Source: an uncultured Bacteroidota bacterium (lineage in GTDB: Bacteria > Bacteroidota > Bacteroidia > Flavobacteriales > Flavobacteriaceae). Taken from it: a stretch of DNA of 40,156 nucleotides. The notes beneath the pieces are model-generated. The model searched no databases and had not been told where the DNA came from. It saw only the letters and a program-made list of their open reading frames with translations. A program made the position numbers and the translations under genes. This document shows, one piece after another, positions 27,401 to 35,321 of this stretch; the stretch's first letter is position 1; every line of letters begins with the position of its first letter. The DNA lies in contig CACKBZ010000009.1 in the NCBI GenBank assembly GCA_902598525.1, positions 1 through 40,156 on the forward strand, written 5' to 3'.

Positions 27401-27855
27401 TCACCATCAATACTGACGTATGTTTTTTTAGAACCAATTTCCACATCAAAATCTGTTGCAGAAACTTTAATAGAATCATTTTCATAAAACCTCCTTGCAG
27501 TCTCCTTAACTACTGCAAAAGCCTCTGGAAGAATTTCGTCAAGAATTTGAGATTTTGTTTCTGTAAGGTCATTCTCAATTTTTTCTACTTCACTAAATAG
27601 TTTTTCTTTTTCAATATTAGAAGACTCATTGGCTATTGTTTCATTTAATTGTTTTATTGAAGAAACTAATTCAGAAGTTTTATCAGAGATAATCTGCTTG
27701 AAATTATCTGTTTTACCTCTTAACTCATCATTTGATAAAGATGACATTCCGATGAAATGTTTATTTATTTCATCAACTAGTGGAGTAAGCTTTTTTAAAT
27801 CTTTACCTGATTTATCACCAAGAAAAACCTTTAAAAGAGAGTTAACAATGGACAT
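24493..27855 (-). CDS. secA: Preprotein translocase ATPase SecA
   Basis: Motor ATPase pushing unfolded preproteins through SecYEG, peripheral at the inner membrane. 1120 aa, the long Bacteroidota form. Walker A EMQTGEGKT is at 191-199, and the Walker B/DEAD-like DEVDSVLIDDARTP is near 300. A large insertion lies within the first nucleotide-binding domain (about 340-480). GMTGTAITEAGEFWEIYKLDV and TNMAGRGTDIKL are in the second half, with the RQLRGRSGRQGDPG arginine-finger region. The C-terminal Cys-Cys-His zinc tail of E. coli SecA is absent; the end is KFKQAERLLQNNDWEIKKN. The ATG is 13 nt after an exact -7 element. It serves the Sec cargo here (three signal-peptide hydrolases). Confidence 0.97.
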   Translation of the reverse strand: MSIVNSLLKVFLGDKSGKDLKKLTPLVDEINKHFIGMSSLSNDELRGKTDNFKQIISDKTSELVSSIKQLNETIANESSNIEKEKLFSEVEKIENDLTETKSQILDEILPEAFAVVKETARRFYENDSIKVSATDFDVEIGSKKTYVSIDGESAIWKNSWDAAGKNVLWDMIHYDVQLIGGIVLHQGKIGEMQTGEGKTLVSTLPIYLNALTGDGVHLVTVNDYLAKRDSAWMGTIFEFHGLRVDCIDHHKPNSPERRRAYNADITYGTNNEFGFDYLRDNMSHSLDDIVQRKHNYAIIDEVDSVLIDDARTPLIISGPTKDGDRHEFDNLKPKIQNLVSLQKTYLSNILAEAKSLINNSDNENGGFLLYRVFRGLPKNKALIKFLSEEGVKQILQKTENFYMQDNNREMHQIDKELYFTIDEKNNQIELTEKGIETLSKDLDDKDFFVMPNIASDISEIENKGLSPEEEAKEKNDLFNDFNVKSERIHSINQLLKAFTLFEKDIEYVVVENKVMIVDEQTGRIMDGRRYSDGLHQAIEAKENVKIEAATQTFATITLQNYFRLYSKLSGMTGTAITEAGEFWEIYKLDVTEIPTNKPVIRKDHDDLIYKSKREKYNAIIEEIINLRNQKRPILIGTTSVEISELLSKMLSRSNISHNVLNAKLHKKEADIVAEAGNPGVVTIATNMAGRGTDIKLSQDVINSGGLAIIGTERHDSRRVDRQLRGRSGRQGDPGSSQFYVSFEDNLMRLFGQDRIANVMDRMGLKDGENIQHPMVTKSIERAQKKVEENNFGIRKRLLEYDDVMNSQRNIIYTLRKNALRGDKLQIDISNIMFDTIEEIIRSNKANNNFKNYEFELISTFSMTSPISESEFLDLDEETLITKLFNELKTFYANKKELNRVIALPVIKNVFENKSNSFKRIVVPFTDGKKVINIVTDLEKSYESNGENLIQDFEKSISLAIIDEKWKNHLRKMDELKQSVQLAVHEQKDPLLIYKFEAYELFKSMIHILNKELLSFLFKSNLPNNHGNIRDAGSNMNTNSDYKTSKEESLNSDQLAEKARSIGASASQNSQKVETVTRELPKIGRNEKVQIQNSLTGELRTLKFKQAERLLQNNDWEIKKN

Positions 27856-27868
27856 TCCAATTTTTTTT

Positions 27869-27887
27869 CAAATTTATCAAAAAAAAA
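27869..27887 (-). promoter_or_regulatory. secA promoter: T9 tract plus TAnnTTTG
   Basis: On the minus strand nine T's, GA, then TAAATTTG (27876-27869), an exact -7 match ending 13 nt before the secA ATG. The block differs at one of 19 positions from that of purM. The following A8-TT sequence is also shared with the DUF2795 gene. Confidence 0.55.
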
Positions 27888-27908
27888 CCCAATAATGATT
27901 AAATCAGA

Positions 27909-28130
27909 TTAATACTCATCCTCATTCCATAGGTAATCTTCTTCTGTTGGATAGTCTGGCCAAATTTCTTCTATGGATTCATAGACATCTCCCTCATCCT
28001 CAAGGGACTGAAGGTTCTCGACTACTTCTAACGGAGCACCAGTTCTAATTGAAAAATCAATAAGTTCATCTTTTGATGCAGGCCAAGGAGCATCACTTAA
28101 GTAAGAAGCTAATTCTAATGTCCAATACAT
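27909..28130 (-). CDS. DUF2795 domain protein
   Basis: A 73-aa acidic soluble protein (tail of EEWPDYPTEEDYLWNEDEY type) with the DUF2795 core: LASYLSDAPWPASKDELIDFSIRTGAP split over residues 7-33, then VVENLQSLEDEGDVYESIEEIWPDY. Members are small conserved proteins of unknown function in Bacteroidota and other phyla. The gene lies between lnt (50 nt upstream) and secA (53 nt downstream) on the same strand, each with its own promoter-like sequence. Position next to secA may be a conserved feature, from memory of flavobacterial genomes. No catalytic motif is seen. Confidence 0.88.
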   Translation of the reverse strand: MYWTLELASYLSDAPWPASKDELIDFSIRTGAPLEVVENLQSLEDEGDVYESIEEIWPDYPTEEDYLWNEDEY

Positions 28131-28143
28131 GTGAATTTTTTTT

Positions 28144-28173
28144 CAAAAATATATTAAAACTTCAATATTCCAA
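28144..28173 (-). promoter_or_regulatory. Complete Bacteroidota promoter of the DUF2795 gene
   Basis: On the minus strand TTG (28173-28171), a 19-nt spacer and TATTTTTG (28151-28144) reproduce the full TTG-N19-TAnnTTTG consensus. The ATG follows after 13 nt. This is the best promoter match in the window. Confidence 0.7.
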
Positions 28174-28180
28174 GCAAAAA

Positions 28181-29794
28181 CTATTTTTTTAGCTTAGAAA
28201 ATGAAATAAGTAAAAGTAAAACTGAAATCAGAATACATATCCTTGCTATGTAATCTCCATTTTTACTGTAAAAAGTTCTCTTATCAATTGTATATGCTTT
28301 ACCAGATAAAGTACCTTTATCATCAAAAGGTAATCTAGCCTTGTATTCTCCAACCTCATTTATAATTGTAGAAACTCCAGAATTTGCACTTCTTACAACA
28401 TATCTTCTGTTTTCAATAGCCCTTAATCTTGCATAACTTACAAGGTGTCTATGACCAGGAGAATCAAACCACCAAGCATCATTAGTTATTACAGTTATAA
28501 AATTTGCACCCATATCAACATAGTCAGCGACATATTCACCATAGATTGTTTCATAGCAGACTATAGGTATGGTTTTTAAGTCTTTATTAATATGCTTAAA
28601 TAATTTTCTATCAGATGGATGTTGAATACCTTTTGATACAGTAGCACCACCTAAATCAATCATAACATTTCCAATTAATGGCTCAAGAAAAGATTTAAGA
28701 GGCATATATTCACTACCAACAACTAATTTTGCCTTATGATTGTATTCAAATCCTTTATCTGCTGAAAAGTTTATTGACGAATTATAGTAATCTACCCATA
28801 AGTTATCTCTAACGAAATTTGCTGTTTTTGAAGGCTTATTCTCTTCATTCTGATACAATTGAAAAAATTGAATACCGGAGATAAGATTTGTATTTTTAAA
28901 TTTATTAAGAAAATTATTCAGACTATCGTGGAGCTTGGTATACTCAAAATATTCTAAATTCTCCCCATAACCTTCAGAAAAGTATGTTTCGGGTGCTATA
29001 ATAAAATCATATTGATCTGATTTTAATTTATCAAATGTTAGTTCTTTAAATATCTCAAAATAATCAAGATTTGTTTGTGAATTACCATTTTTTGTCGACC
29101 ATGGGTCTATACGAGGTTGTGTAATTAAAACCTTAAACTCTTCTCCTAATTTAACAGTAGGTTTAACTAAATATGATATTAAAATGGGAATACATATAAT
29201 AATAACTCTAGAAACTAGTCTAACATAAAATCTTCTTTTATCATTAAATTGGTGAAATCTTTTTATAAGACTAAAAAGAAAAACATTAGAGCATAAGACC
29301 CAAAGACTTCCTCCAAAACTTCCCGTGAATTCATACCATTGTATCCAATTAATTCTTTCAGAAAATACATTACCTAAATTTAGCCAAGGCCAAGAAAACT
29401 CCCAGTTTAAGTGAAATTTTTCAAAAGAAATCCAAAAAGTTATTAAGAATAAGACCCCTGCTTTATAGTCAATTTTCCTTTTTACTCTGCTATATAATAT
29501 GAAGATAATAGAGTAAAAAGATGAGTTTACAACATTGGCAAAAATTGCGCCGGGTAAAGTAGTATATACAATCCACCATGTAGTTAGAAGATTCCATATT
29601 AAAAATGAAACATATGAGTAGAAAAATAATCTAAGATTTTTTTTATTATAGCTATCTTTACTTATTATTTCCTCAATGAAAAGTAGAGGGATTAAACCAA
29701 CAAATATAAGAGGCGTAAAACCATTAATTGGCCATGCAGATGCTAATAAAATTCCAGAAAGTAATGAATAAATGAGAAGTCTACTCATTTTCAT
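28181..29794 (-). CDS. lnt: Apolipoprotein N-acyltransferase
   Basis: Inner-membrane enzyme that adds the third acyl chain to the N-terminal Cys of lipoproteins. 537 aa: about six N-terminal transmembrane helices (1-210), a periplasmic nitrilase-like domain (220-510) and a final helix. The catalytic triad is visible: E269 in IAPETYF, a lysine in HKAKLVVGSEYMP (K354 or K356) and C413 in IVCYETIYGEY. ITNDAWWFDSPGHRHL is the substrate-side signature. ATG at 29794; a second Met two codons later is an alternative start. Divergent from pssA across 62 bp, and both act in membrane lipid metabolism. Confidence 0.95.
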   Translation of the reverse strand: MKMSRLLIYSLLSGILLASAWPINGFTPLIFVGLIPLLFIEEIISKDSYNKKNLRLFFYSYVSFLIWNLLTTWWIVYTTLPGAIFANVVNSSFYSIIFILYSRVKRKIDYKAGVLFLITFWISFEKFHLNWEFSWPWLNLGNVFSERINWIQWYEFTGSFGGSLWVLCSNVFLFSLIKRFHQFNDKRRFYVRLVSRVIIICIPILISYLVKPTVKLGEEFKVLITQPRIDPWSTKNGNSQTNLDYFEIFKELTFDKLKSDQYDFIIAPETYFSEGYGENLEYFEYTKLHDSLNNFLNKFKNTNLISGIQFFQLYQNEENKPSKTANFVRDNLWVDYYNSSINFSADKGFEYNHKAKLVVGSEYMPLKSFLEPLIGNVMIDLGGATVSKGIQHPSDRKLFKHINKDLKTIPIVCYETIYGEYVADYVDMGANFITVITNDAWWFDSPGHRHLVSYARLRAIENRRYVVRSANSGVSTIINEVGEYKARLPFDDKGTLSGKAYTIDKRTFYSKNGDYIARICILISVLLLLISFSKLKK

Positions 29795-29856
29795 AAGTTT
29801 AAATGCTTTGTAAACTTAATATTACAATTTTTTTATAAATTGGAAACACAAATATC

Positions 29857-30615
29857 ATGATAAAAGCCCTTATTCCAAATATTCTAACTGTATTAAATCT
29901 TTTATGTGGTTGTTTTTCAATTTCTTTCGCATTCCAATTTCAATTTGAAGCAGTACTTATACTTGTATTATTAGGTGTTTTTTTTGATTATTTGGATGGT
30001 GTTGTAGCAAGGGCCTTAAACGCTGAATCTCAATTTGGGAAACAACTTGATTCGCTTTCAGATATTATAACTAGTGGTGTTGTTCCTGGAATTATTGTTT
30101 ATCAGCTTTTTAAACTATCAGGAAATCGTGTTACTGATTATAATTTAGACCTAAATTTAGAGCCACTTATAGACATAGATTTAATCTTGTCATTATCGCC
30201 TATCGCATTTATAGCTTTTCTAATTACAGTGGGATCTGCATTAAGATTAGCTAAATTTAATACGATTGATTATACTGATGAGTTTGAGGGATTGCCAACT
30301 CCTGCAAATGCTCTATTTTTTGCCTCATTACCCATTTTACTTGATAACAATTATTTTATTGAATCAAAGGAATATTTCTTGAATAATTATACTTTAATAT
30401 TACTAGTTCTGTCAAGCTTCACTCTCATGAATATACCTTTTAGGCTTTTTTCACTAAGAATTTCTACTAGAAAATATGACTATAACATATTCAAAATATT
30501 ATTAATTGTTTTGAGTATTCCAATAATCTTGTTTTTTGGAATTGGAGGATTCTGCTTAATTATTATACTCTATCTCTTTCTCAATGTTATAAGAAATCTT
30601 TGGTACTTGCTTTAA
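29857..30615 (+). CDS. pssA: CDP-diacylglycerol-serine O-phosphatidyltransferase
   Basis: Integral membrane enzyme making phosphatidylserine, the precursor of phosphatidylethanolamine. In the 252-aa sequence the CDP-alcohol phosphotransferase motif DG-x2-AR-x8-G-x3-D-x3-D fits exactly at D47-G48, A51-R52, G61, D65 and D69. Six to eight hydrophobic helices are seen. The start MIKALIPNILTVLNLLCG is typical of the PssA subtype that opens with a membrane helix. It is alone on the plus strand, converging with lptB (8 nt between stops). No exact -7 element; TAAATTGG at 29836-29843 is a near match. Confidence 0.93.
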   Translation: MIKALIPNILTVLNLLCGCFSISFAFQFQFEAVLILVLLGVFFDYLDGVVARALNAESQFGKQLDSLSDIITSGVVPGIIVYQLFKLSGNRVTDYNLDLNLEPLIDIDLILSLSPIAFIAFLITVGSALRLAKFNTIDYTDEFEGLPTPANALFFASLPILLDNNYFIESKEYFLNNYTLILLVLSSFTLMNIPFRLFSLRISTRKYDYNIFKILLIVLSIPIILFFGIGGFCLIIILYLFLNVIRNLWYLL

Positions 30616-30623
30616 ACTAAAAA

Positions 30624-31358
30624 TTAAATTTTTTTTCGTTTAAACTCAAAATTTTTTCCTAAATATACTTTTCTTACCATTTCATCTTTTGCAAGATCTT
30701 CGGGTATTCCCTCCTTTAGAATCTTTCCTTCAAACATCAGATATGTTCTATCAGTTATAGCAAGAGTTTCTTGTACATTATGATCAGTAATAAGAATTCC
30801 GATATTTTTTCTTTTTAAAACAGAGATAATCGATTGAATATCTTCGACTGCAATAGGATCAACACCTGCAAACGGTTCATCTAATAGTAAGAATTTTGGA
30901 TTATTTGCTAAAGCTCTTGCTATTTCTGTCCTTCTTCTCTCCCCACCAGACAATAGATCGCCTCTATTTTTTCTAATATTAATTAATCCAAACTCTTCCA
31001 TTAATTGTTCAGCTTTTTCTTTTTGCTGAATTTTAGTAAGCTCTGAGAACTCTAAAACACCAAGTATATTATCTTCAACAGAAAGTTTTCTAAATACAGA
31101 TTCTTCCTGAGCAAGGTATCCAATTCCTTTTTGTGCTCTTTGATACATTGGATACGTAGAAATAACCTCTTGATCAAGAAATATATCTCCATTTTCTGGC
31201 TTAATAATTCCAACTATCATATAAAATGATGTAGTTTTACCAGCACCATTTGGACCCAAGAGACCAACAATTTCACCTTGTTTTACATCAACTGAAATAC
31301 TATTTACTACTTTTCTGCCTCTGTAAGATTTTGATATATTTTTTGCAGTTAATATCAT
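30624..31358 (-). CDS. lptB: LPS export ABC transporter ATP-binding protein LptB
   Basis: Cytosolic ATPase of the LptB2FG complex that extracts LPS from the inner membrane. 244 aa, normal length. Walker A GPNGAGKTT at 35-43, Q-loop in YLAQEESVFRKLSVEDNI, signature LSGGE at 136-140, Walker B FLLLDEPFAGVDP at 156-168 (D160, E161), and H-loop ITDHNVQETL. AQEESVFRKL and EIARAL neighbours are typical of LptB rather than amino-acid importers. Third gene of kdsD-tatC-lptB, 10 nt after tatC. With kdsD it links Kdo supply and LPS export in one unit. Confidence 0.96.
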   Translation of the reverse strand: MILTAKNISKSYRGRKVVNSISVDVKQGEIVGLLGPNGAGKTTSFYMIVGIIKPENGDIFLDQEVISTYPMYQRAQKGIGYLAQEESVFRKLSVEDNILGVLEFSELTKIQQKEKAEQLMEEFGLINIRKNRGDLLSGGERRRTEIARALANNPKFLLLDEPFAGVDPIAVEDIQSIISVLKRKNIGILITDHNVQETLAITDRTYLMFEGKILKEGIPEDLAKDEMVRKVYLGKNFEFKRKKI

Positions 31359-31368
31359 CTAACAAATA

Positions 31369-32166
31369 TTATGTATTTAATTTTTTATATCCAATTTTTG
31401 ATATAATAATACTTATCTCATATAAAATTAGAATCGGAATACTCACAATTATTTGACTAGCTATATCAGGTGGTGTTATTATTGCTGATAAACTTAAGAC
31501 AATAACTAGAGCAAATTTTCTATTTCTTCTTAAAAAATCAGGTGTAACTAGGCCTACCTTTGTTAAATAGTGAATAATAATTGGGAGCTCAAAAATTAAA
31601 CCAGATGCTAATACAGATGCTCTTAAAAGACCAATATAGCTACTTAAATCAAAATCATTGAACACCTCTGAACTAATAGTATAATTACCAAGGAAATTTA
31701 TAGACAATGGTGTAACAATATAATATCCAAATAAAACACCAATAAAAAAGAGTATTGATGATATAAAAATAAAACCTCTTGCACCCTCTTTTTCATTTTT
31801 ATATAAGCCAGGACTTATAAATTTCCAAAATTCATAAATCACGTATGGGAATGAAATAATAAAACCAGCTAAAATTGAAGTCCAAAGATGAGCAGAGAAT
31901 TGCCCTGATACTGTTCTGCTTTGAACTCTAAATGGGAGTTCATCAAAACAGAAGGCATTACCTCCAAATGACTGAGAAATTGAACAAAATAACTCATAAC
32001 TAATAAAATTCCCTCTTTTGGGTCCAAATATTATCTGATCAAAAATAATATCCTTAGCTAAAAATGCTAAAACGGCAACTATCAAAACTGCTATTGTAGA
32101 CCGTATAATATGCCATCTTAACTCTTCTAGATGATCTAAAAAAGACATATCCTTAGAATTACTCAT
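31369..32166 (-). CDS. tatC: Sec-independent protein translocase TatC
   Basis: Receptor subunit of the twin-arginine translocase that binds RR signal peptides of folded proteins. 265 aa with six transmembrane helices. The N-terminal cytosolic FLDHLEELRWHIIRS contains the conserved HLEELR, including the glutamate used in signal-peptide recognition. The first periplasmic loop is longer than in E. coli. The second cytosolic motif is FWKFISPGLYKNEK. FELPII-type helix 4 and SLSAIITPPDIASQ are typical. Overlaps the end of kdsD by 8 nt. tatA is not in the window. Confidence 0.95.
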   Translation of the reverse strand: MSNSKDMSFLDHLEELRWHIIRSTIAVLIVAVLAFLAKDIIFDQIIFGPKRGNFISYELFCSISQSFGGNAFCFDELPFRVQSRTVSGQFSAHLWTSILAGFIISFPYVIYEFWKFISPGLYKNEKEGARGFIFISSILFFIGVLFGYYIVTPLSINFLGNYTISSEVFNDFDLSSYIGLLRASVLASGLIFELPIIIHYLTKVGLVTPDFLRRNRKFALVIVLSLSAIITPPDIASQIIVSIPILILYEISIIISKIGYKKLNT

Positions 32167-33016
32167 CGTTGATACCTTGTTTAATGATATCTAAAATATG
32201 AACAACTCCAATAAGACTATTATTCTTATCAGTAATTAAAACCTGACTAATATTATTTTTTCTCATGATTTTTAATGCTTCGTTGGCTAAAATATCCGAT
32301 TTTAATATTTTCGGGTTACTACTCATAAATTCTGAGGCTATTATATCTTCTATATTCTTTCTTTTTTCTATTACCCTTCTTATATCTCCATCGGTAATTA
32401 TACCAACAATTTCATTGTCTTTAGTTACTGCTGTAGCTCCATACATTTTTGATGATATTTCATCTATAACTTCAACAAAAGATGATGATGGATTTACTCT
32501 AGGGATTCTTTTTGAGTCAATAAGAGTATCCAATGAAAGATTAAGTTTCTTTCCGAGACTTCCAGATGGATGATACTCTCCAAATTGATTATGAGAAAAA
32601 CCTTTTAATTTTTGAATTGCCATTGCAATTGCATCACCAACAGCTAGGTGACATGCTGAACTTGTTGTTGGAGCTAAGTTATTGTGACATGCTTCCCTTT
32701 CTATCTTAGTGTGAATGAACATATCAGATATTTTTTCCAGAGATGAACCATTTACACAAGAAATACCAATAAGTTTAATCTGAGCTTTATTCAAGTAATT
32801 TGAAAGAGATATTATTTCACTTGACTCGCCACTTTTGGATAGACAAATTACTATATCTTCTTTACTAATAACACCCATATCTCCATGAAGAGCATCTCCA
32901 AGATGTAAAAAAATAGATTTTGATCCAGTAGAATTCAAAGTAGCTGAAATTTTCATTCCAATAATAGCACTTTTACCAATTCCCGTTAAAATTATCTTTC
33001 CCTTACAATTCATCAA
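32159..33016 (-). CDS. kdsD: Arabinose-5-phosphate isomerase (KpsF/GutQ/KdsD), 5' end unclear
   Basis: Converts ribulose-5-phosphate to arabinose-5-phosphate, the first step of Kdo synthesis for LPS. The SIS domain (KIILTGIGKSA, LHLGDALHGDMG, ICLSKSGESSEI, NNLAPTTSSACHLAVGDAIA) is followed by two CBS domains (about 165-285). The earliest usual start in this frame, TTG at 33016 (ATG at 33013), gives 285 aa. That lacks the first 35-40 residues of the family and begins just before the first SIS strand. The missing part is present in frame upstream (see the next entry), so the true product is probably about 325 aa. First gene of the kdsD-tatC-lptB unit, divergent from recQ. Confidence 0.9.
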   Translation of the reverse strand: MMNCKGKIILTGIGKSAIIGMKISATLNSTGSKSIFLHLGDALHGDMGVISKEDIVICLSKSGESSEIISLSNYLNKAQIKLIGISCVNGSSLEKISDMFIHTKIEREACHNNLAPTTSSACHLAVGDAIAMAIQKLKGFSHNQFGEYHPSGSLGKKLNLSLDTLIDSKRIPRVNPSSSFVEVIDEISSKMYGATAVTKDNEIVGIITDGDIRRVIEKRKNIEDIIASEFMSSNPKILKSDILANEALKIMRKNNISQVLITDKNNSLIGVVHILDIIKQGINDE

Positions 33017-33132
33017 TAATTCAACAATTTCACAAAAGTTAGAATCAATAATTTTTGAGAGATTTGAGATAGCTCTAGATTCAAGATTTAATGTATCTAG
33101 AGCAGTTTTTTAATTATTTCAGAATTAGTCAA
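33017..33132 (-). other. kdsD: N-terminal part of kdsD with start missing or frame broken
   Basis: The kdsD frame stays open from 33016 up to a TAA at 33112-33110. It encodes family-like sequence with ALDTLNLESRAISNLS followed by KIIDSNFCEIVELL, but without ATG, GTG or TTG. In the next frame a TTG at 33132 starts a nine-codon stretch (M-TNSEIIKK) that meets the kdsD frame at a run of six A's (33111-33106); seven A's would join them into one normal N-terminus. A TAAATTTG -7 element lies at a fitting distance (33172-33165). Explanations: a one-base sequencing or assembly deletion, a real frameshift mutation, slippage on the A run, or an ATT/ATC start. Confidence 0.65.
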
Positions 33133-33164
33133 AATGGGATATTTTTTTTAAATTATATATACTA

Positions 33165-33172
33165 CAAATTTA
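33165..33172 (-). promoter_or_regulatory. kdsD -7 element
   Basis: On the minus strand TAAATTTG matches TAnnTTTG exactly, 32 nt before the TTG at 33132. It lies in the 62-bp divergent gap to recQ. No -33 TTG at 17-23 nt. Its position supports a translation start near 33132 rather than 33016. Confidence 0.45.
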
Positions 33173-33194
33173 TAAAATTTGAAACAACCATAAT

Positions 33195-35321
33195 TTGGAT
33201 AGTTTAAAATTAAGTTTAAAGAAATACTTTGGTTTTAATGAATTTAAAAACCATCAAGAATCTATAATACAGAATCTTCTTGAAGGAAATGATTCCTTTG
33301 TTATTATGCCTACAGGGGGTGGTAAATCACTTTGTTATCAATTGCCAGCTCTAATGTTAAGTGGAACAGCCATTGTAATTTCACCACTTATTGCTCTTAT
33401 GAAAAATCAAGTTGATTTAATTAGAGCAAATAGTACAGATTATTCTATTGCAAACGTTCTAAATTCAACTTTAACAAAGCAACAGGTTACAAGCGTAAAA
33501 GAAGATGTTACAAATAAAAAGACTAAACTTTTATATATAGCTCCTGAAACATTATCTAAAAATGAAACTATTGAATTTTTAAAATCTGTAAAAATCTCAT
33601 TTTTAGCAATAGATGAAGCGCATTGTATTTCTGAGTGGGGGCATGATTTTAGGCCAGAGTATCGAAAAATAAGAGATATTATAGATCAAGTCGATCCTAA
33701 GATTAAAATAATAGCTCTAACTGCAACAGCAACTCCAAAAGTTCAAGATGACATAATTAAAAATTTAAAAATAAATAATTCAAAAGTATTTAAATCATCA
33801 TTTAATAGGCCAAACTTATTTTACGAAGTTAGAGGTAAAAGTCAAACAACAGATTTAGATTTGATAAAATTTATAAAGTCAAAATCTAATCAATCTGGAA
33901 TAATCTATTGTTTATCAAGGAAAAATACTGAGGATTTATCTGAATTACTTAATATAAACGGTATCAAAAGTTTACCTTATCATGCAGGGTTAGAAAAAAA
34001 ATTAAGAGAAGAAAATCAAGACAAATTCCTTAAAGATGATTGTAATATAATAGTTGCAACAATTGCATTTGGAATGGGTATTGACAAACCTGATGTTAGA
34101 TTTGTAATTCACTATGATGTTCCTAAAAGTATTGAAGGTTACTATCAGGAAACAGGTAGAGCTGGAAGAGATGGAGTTGTAAGTCATTGTATAATGTACT
34201 ACTCAGATGAAGACGCAAATAAACTTGAAAAGTTACTATCAAAAAAGAAATCCTCTGAAAGAGAGATTGCTGTAATGCTTTTAAAAGAAGTTAAAAACTT
34301 TGCTAAATCTTCAATTTCTAGAAGAAAATATTTGTTGAGTTATTTTGGAGAAAAATATGATTCTACAAGATACAACGATCAAGAAATGGATGATAATTCA
34401 AAAAATCCAAAAGAAAAAATTAATGCTATTGAAAAACTTAATTTTATGGTTTCAAATTTTTTTAAGTTAGATAAAAAAATCTCATTTAAAGAATTAATTA
34501 ACAGTTTGCCTTTAGAAGAAAATGTGATTAGTAGAAATTTCTGGAAAACTTTAATAACACATTGTATTGTTGATGGAATATTGATAAGAGATATTAACGA
34601 TATAGGATCATTGAAAATTACTAATTATGGACGAGAATACTTAAATAAGTTTGACAAATATGATATCTCCGTTGATAATGATTTTAGTATTGAAGACCTA
34701 GGAAATCATACAAGTCTTAAAACAGGAGTAATAGACACTAATTTGATGAATAAATTAATCTTACTTAGAAAAGATATTGCTAAAAAAAGTTCCTTACCAC
34801 CATATGCCATTCTTCAAGAATTCTCTTTAGAGGATATGACCTATAAGTATCCGACTTCATTAGAAGAGTTCAAAAATATCAACGGAGTAGGAGAGGGAAA
34901 GGTTAGTAAATTTGGGAATTATTTCATTAAACTTATAAAAGAATATATTGAGGAGAATCAAATTCAGAAACCAGAGGATCTTATCCTTAGAACATCAGGT
35001 GAAAAATCTTCAAAAAAGCTTTCACTTATTCAAAATATTGATAAAAAAATACCTTTAGATGAAATTAGTGAGTCAAGAGGAATTGAGTTTGCTGAAATAT
35101 TATCTGAACTCGAAAGTATTGTTTTCTCTGGAACAAAATTAGACATCGACTACTATTTAGATGAAATACTTGATGAAGATCAACAAGAGGAACTAAAGGA
35201 ATACTTCCTTGAATCTGAGAGTGAAGATATTTTAGATGCTCTAGAGGAGTTTGACGGAGATTACGATGAAGAAGAACTTAGACTGTACAGAATAAAATTT
35301 CTAAATGATGTGTCAAATTAA
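33195..35321 (+). CDS. recQ: ATP-dependent DNA helicase RecQ
   Basis: 3'-5' DNA helicase of the RecF-type recombination pathway, 708 aa. Motif 0 region YFGFNEFKNHQ, Walker A PTGGGKS (39-45), DEAH 140-143 followed by the aromatic-rich loop CISEWGHDFRPEYR, motif V ATIAFGMGIDKPDVRF and motif VI YYQETGRAGRDG. The RecQ-C zinc domain starts ISRRKYLLSYFGE, but the four zinc cysteines are absent (the first is Ser). Winged helix and HRDC domain (about 512-600) follow, then an acidic C-terminal extension typical of Bacteroidota. Start is TTG at 33195: an in-frame TGA at 33180-33182 and no ATG before motif I leave no better choice. Its stop abuts that of the M14 gene. Confidence 0.95.
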   Translation: MDSLKLSLKKYFGFNEFKNHQESIIQNLLEGNDSFVIMPTGGGKSLCYQLPALMLSGTAIVISPLIALMKNQVDLIRANSTDYSIANVLNSTLTKQQVTSVKEDVTNKKTKLLYIAPETLSKNETIEFLKSVKISFLAIDEAHCISEWGHDFRPEYRKIRDIIDQVDPKIKIIALTATATPKVQDDIIKNLKINNSKVFKSSFNRPNLFYEVRGKSQTTDLDLIKFIKSKSNQSGIIYCLSRKNTEDLSELLNINGIKSLPYHAGLEKKLREENQDKFLKDDCNIIVATIAFGMGIDKPDVRFVIHYDVPKSIEGYYQETGRAGRDGVVSHCIMYYSDEDANKLEKLLSKKKSSEREIAVMLLKEVKNFAKSSISRRKYLLSYFGEKYDSTRYNDQEMDDNSKNPKEKINAIEKLNFMVSNFFKLDKKISFKELINSLPLEENVISRNFWKTLITHCIVDGILIRDINDIGSLKITNYGREYLNKFDKYDISVDNDFSIEDLGNHTSLKTGVIDTNLMNKLILLRKDIAKKSSLPPYAILQEFSLEDMTYKYPTSLEEFKNINGVGEGKVSKFGNYFIKLIKEYIEENQIQKPEDLILRTSGEKSSKKLSLIQNIDKKIPLDEISESRGIEFAEILSELESIVFSGTKLDIDYYLDEILDEDQQEELKEYFLESESEDILDALEEFDGDYDEEELRLYRIKFLNDVSN

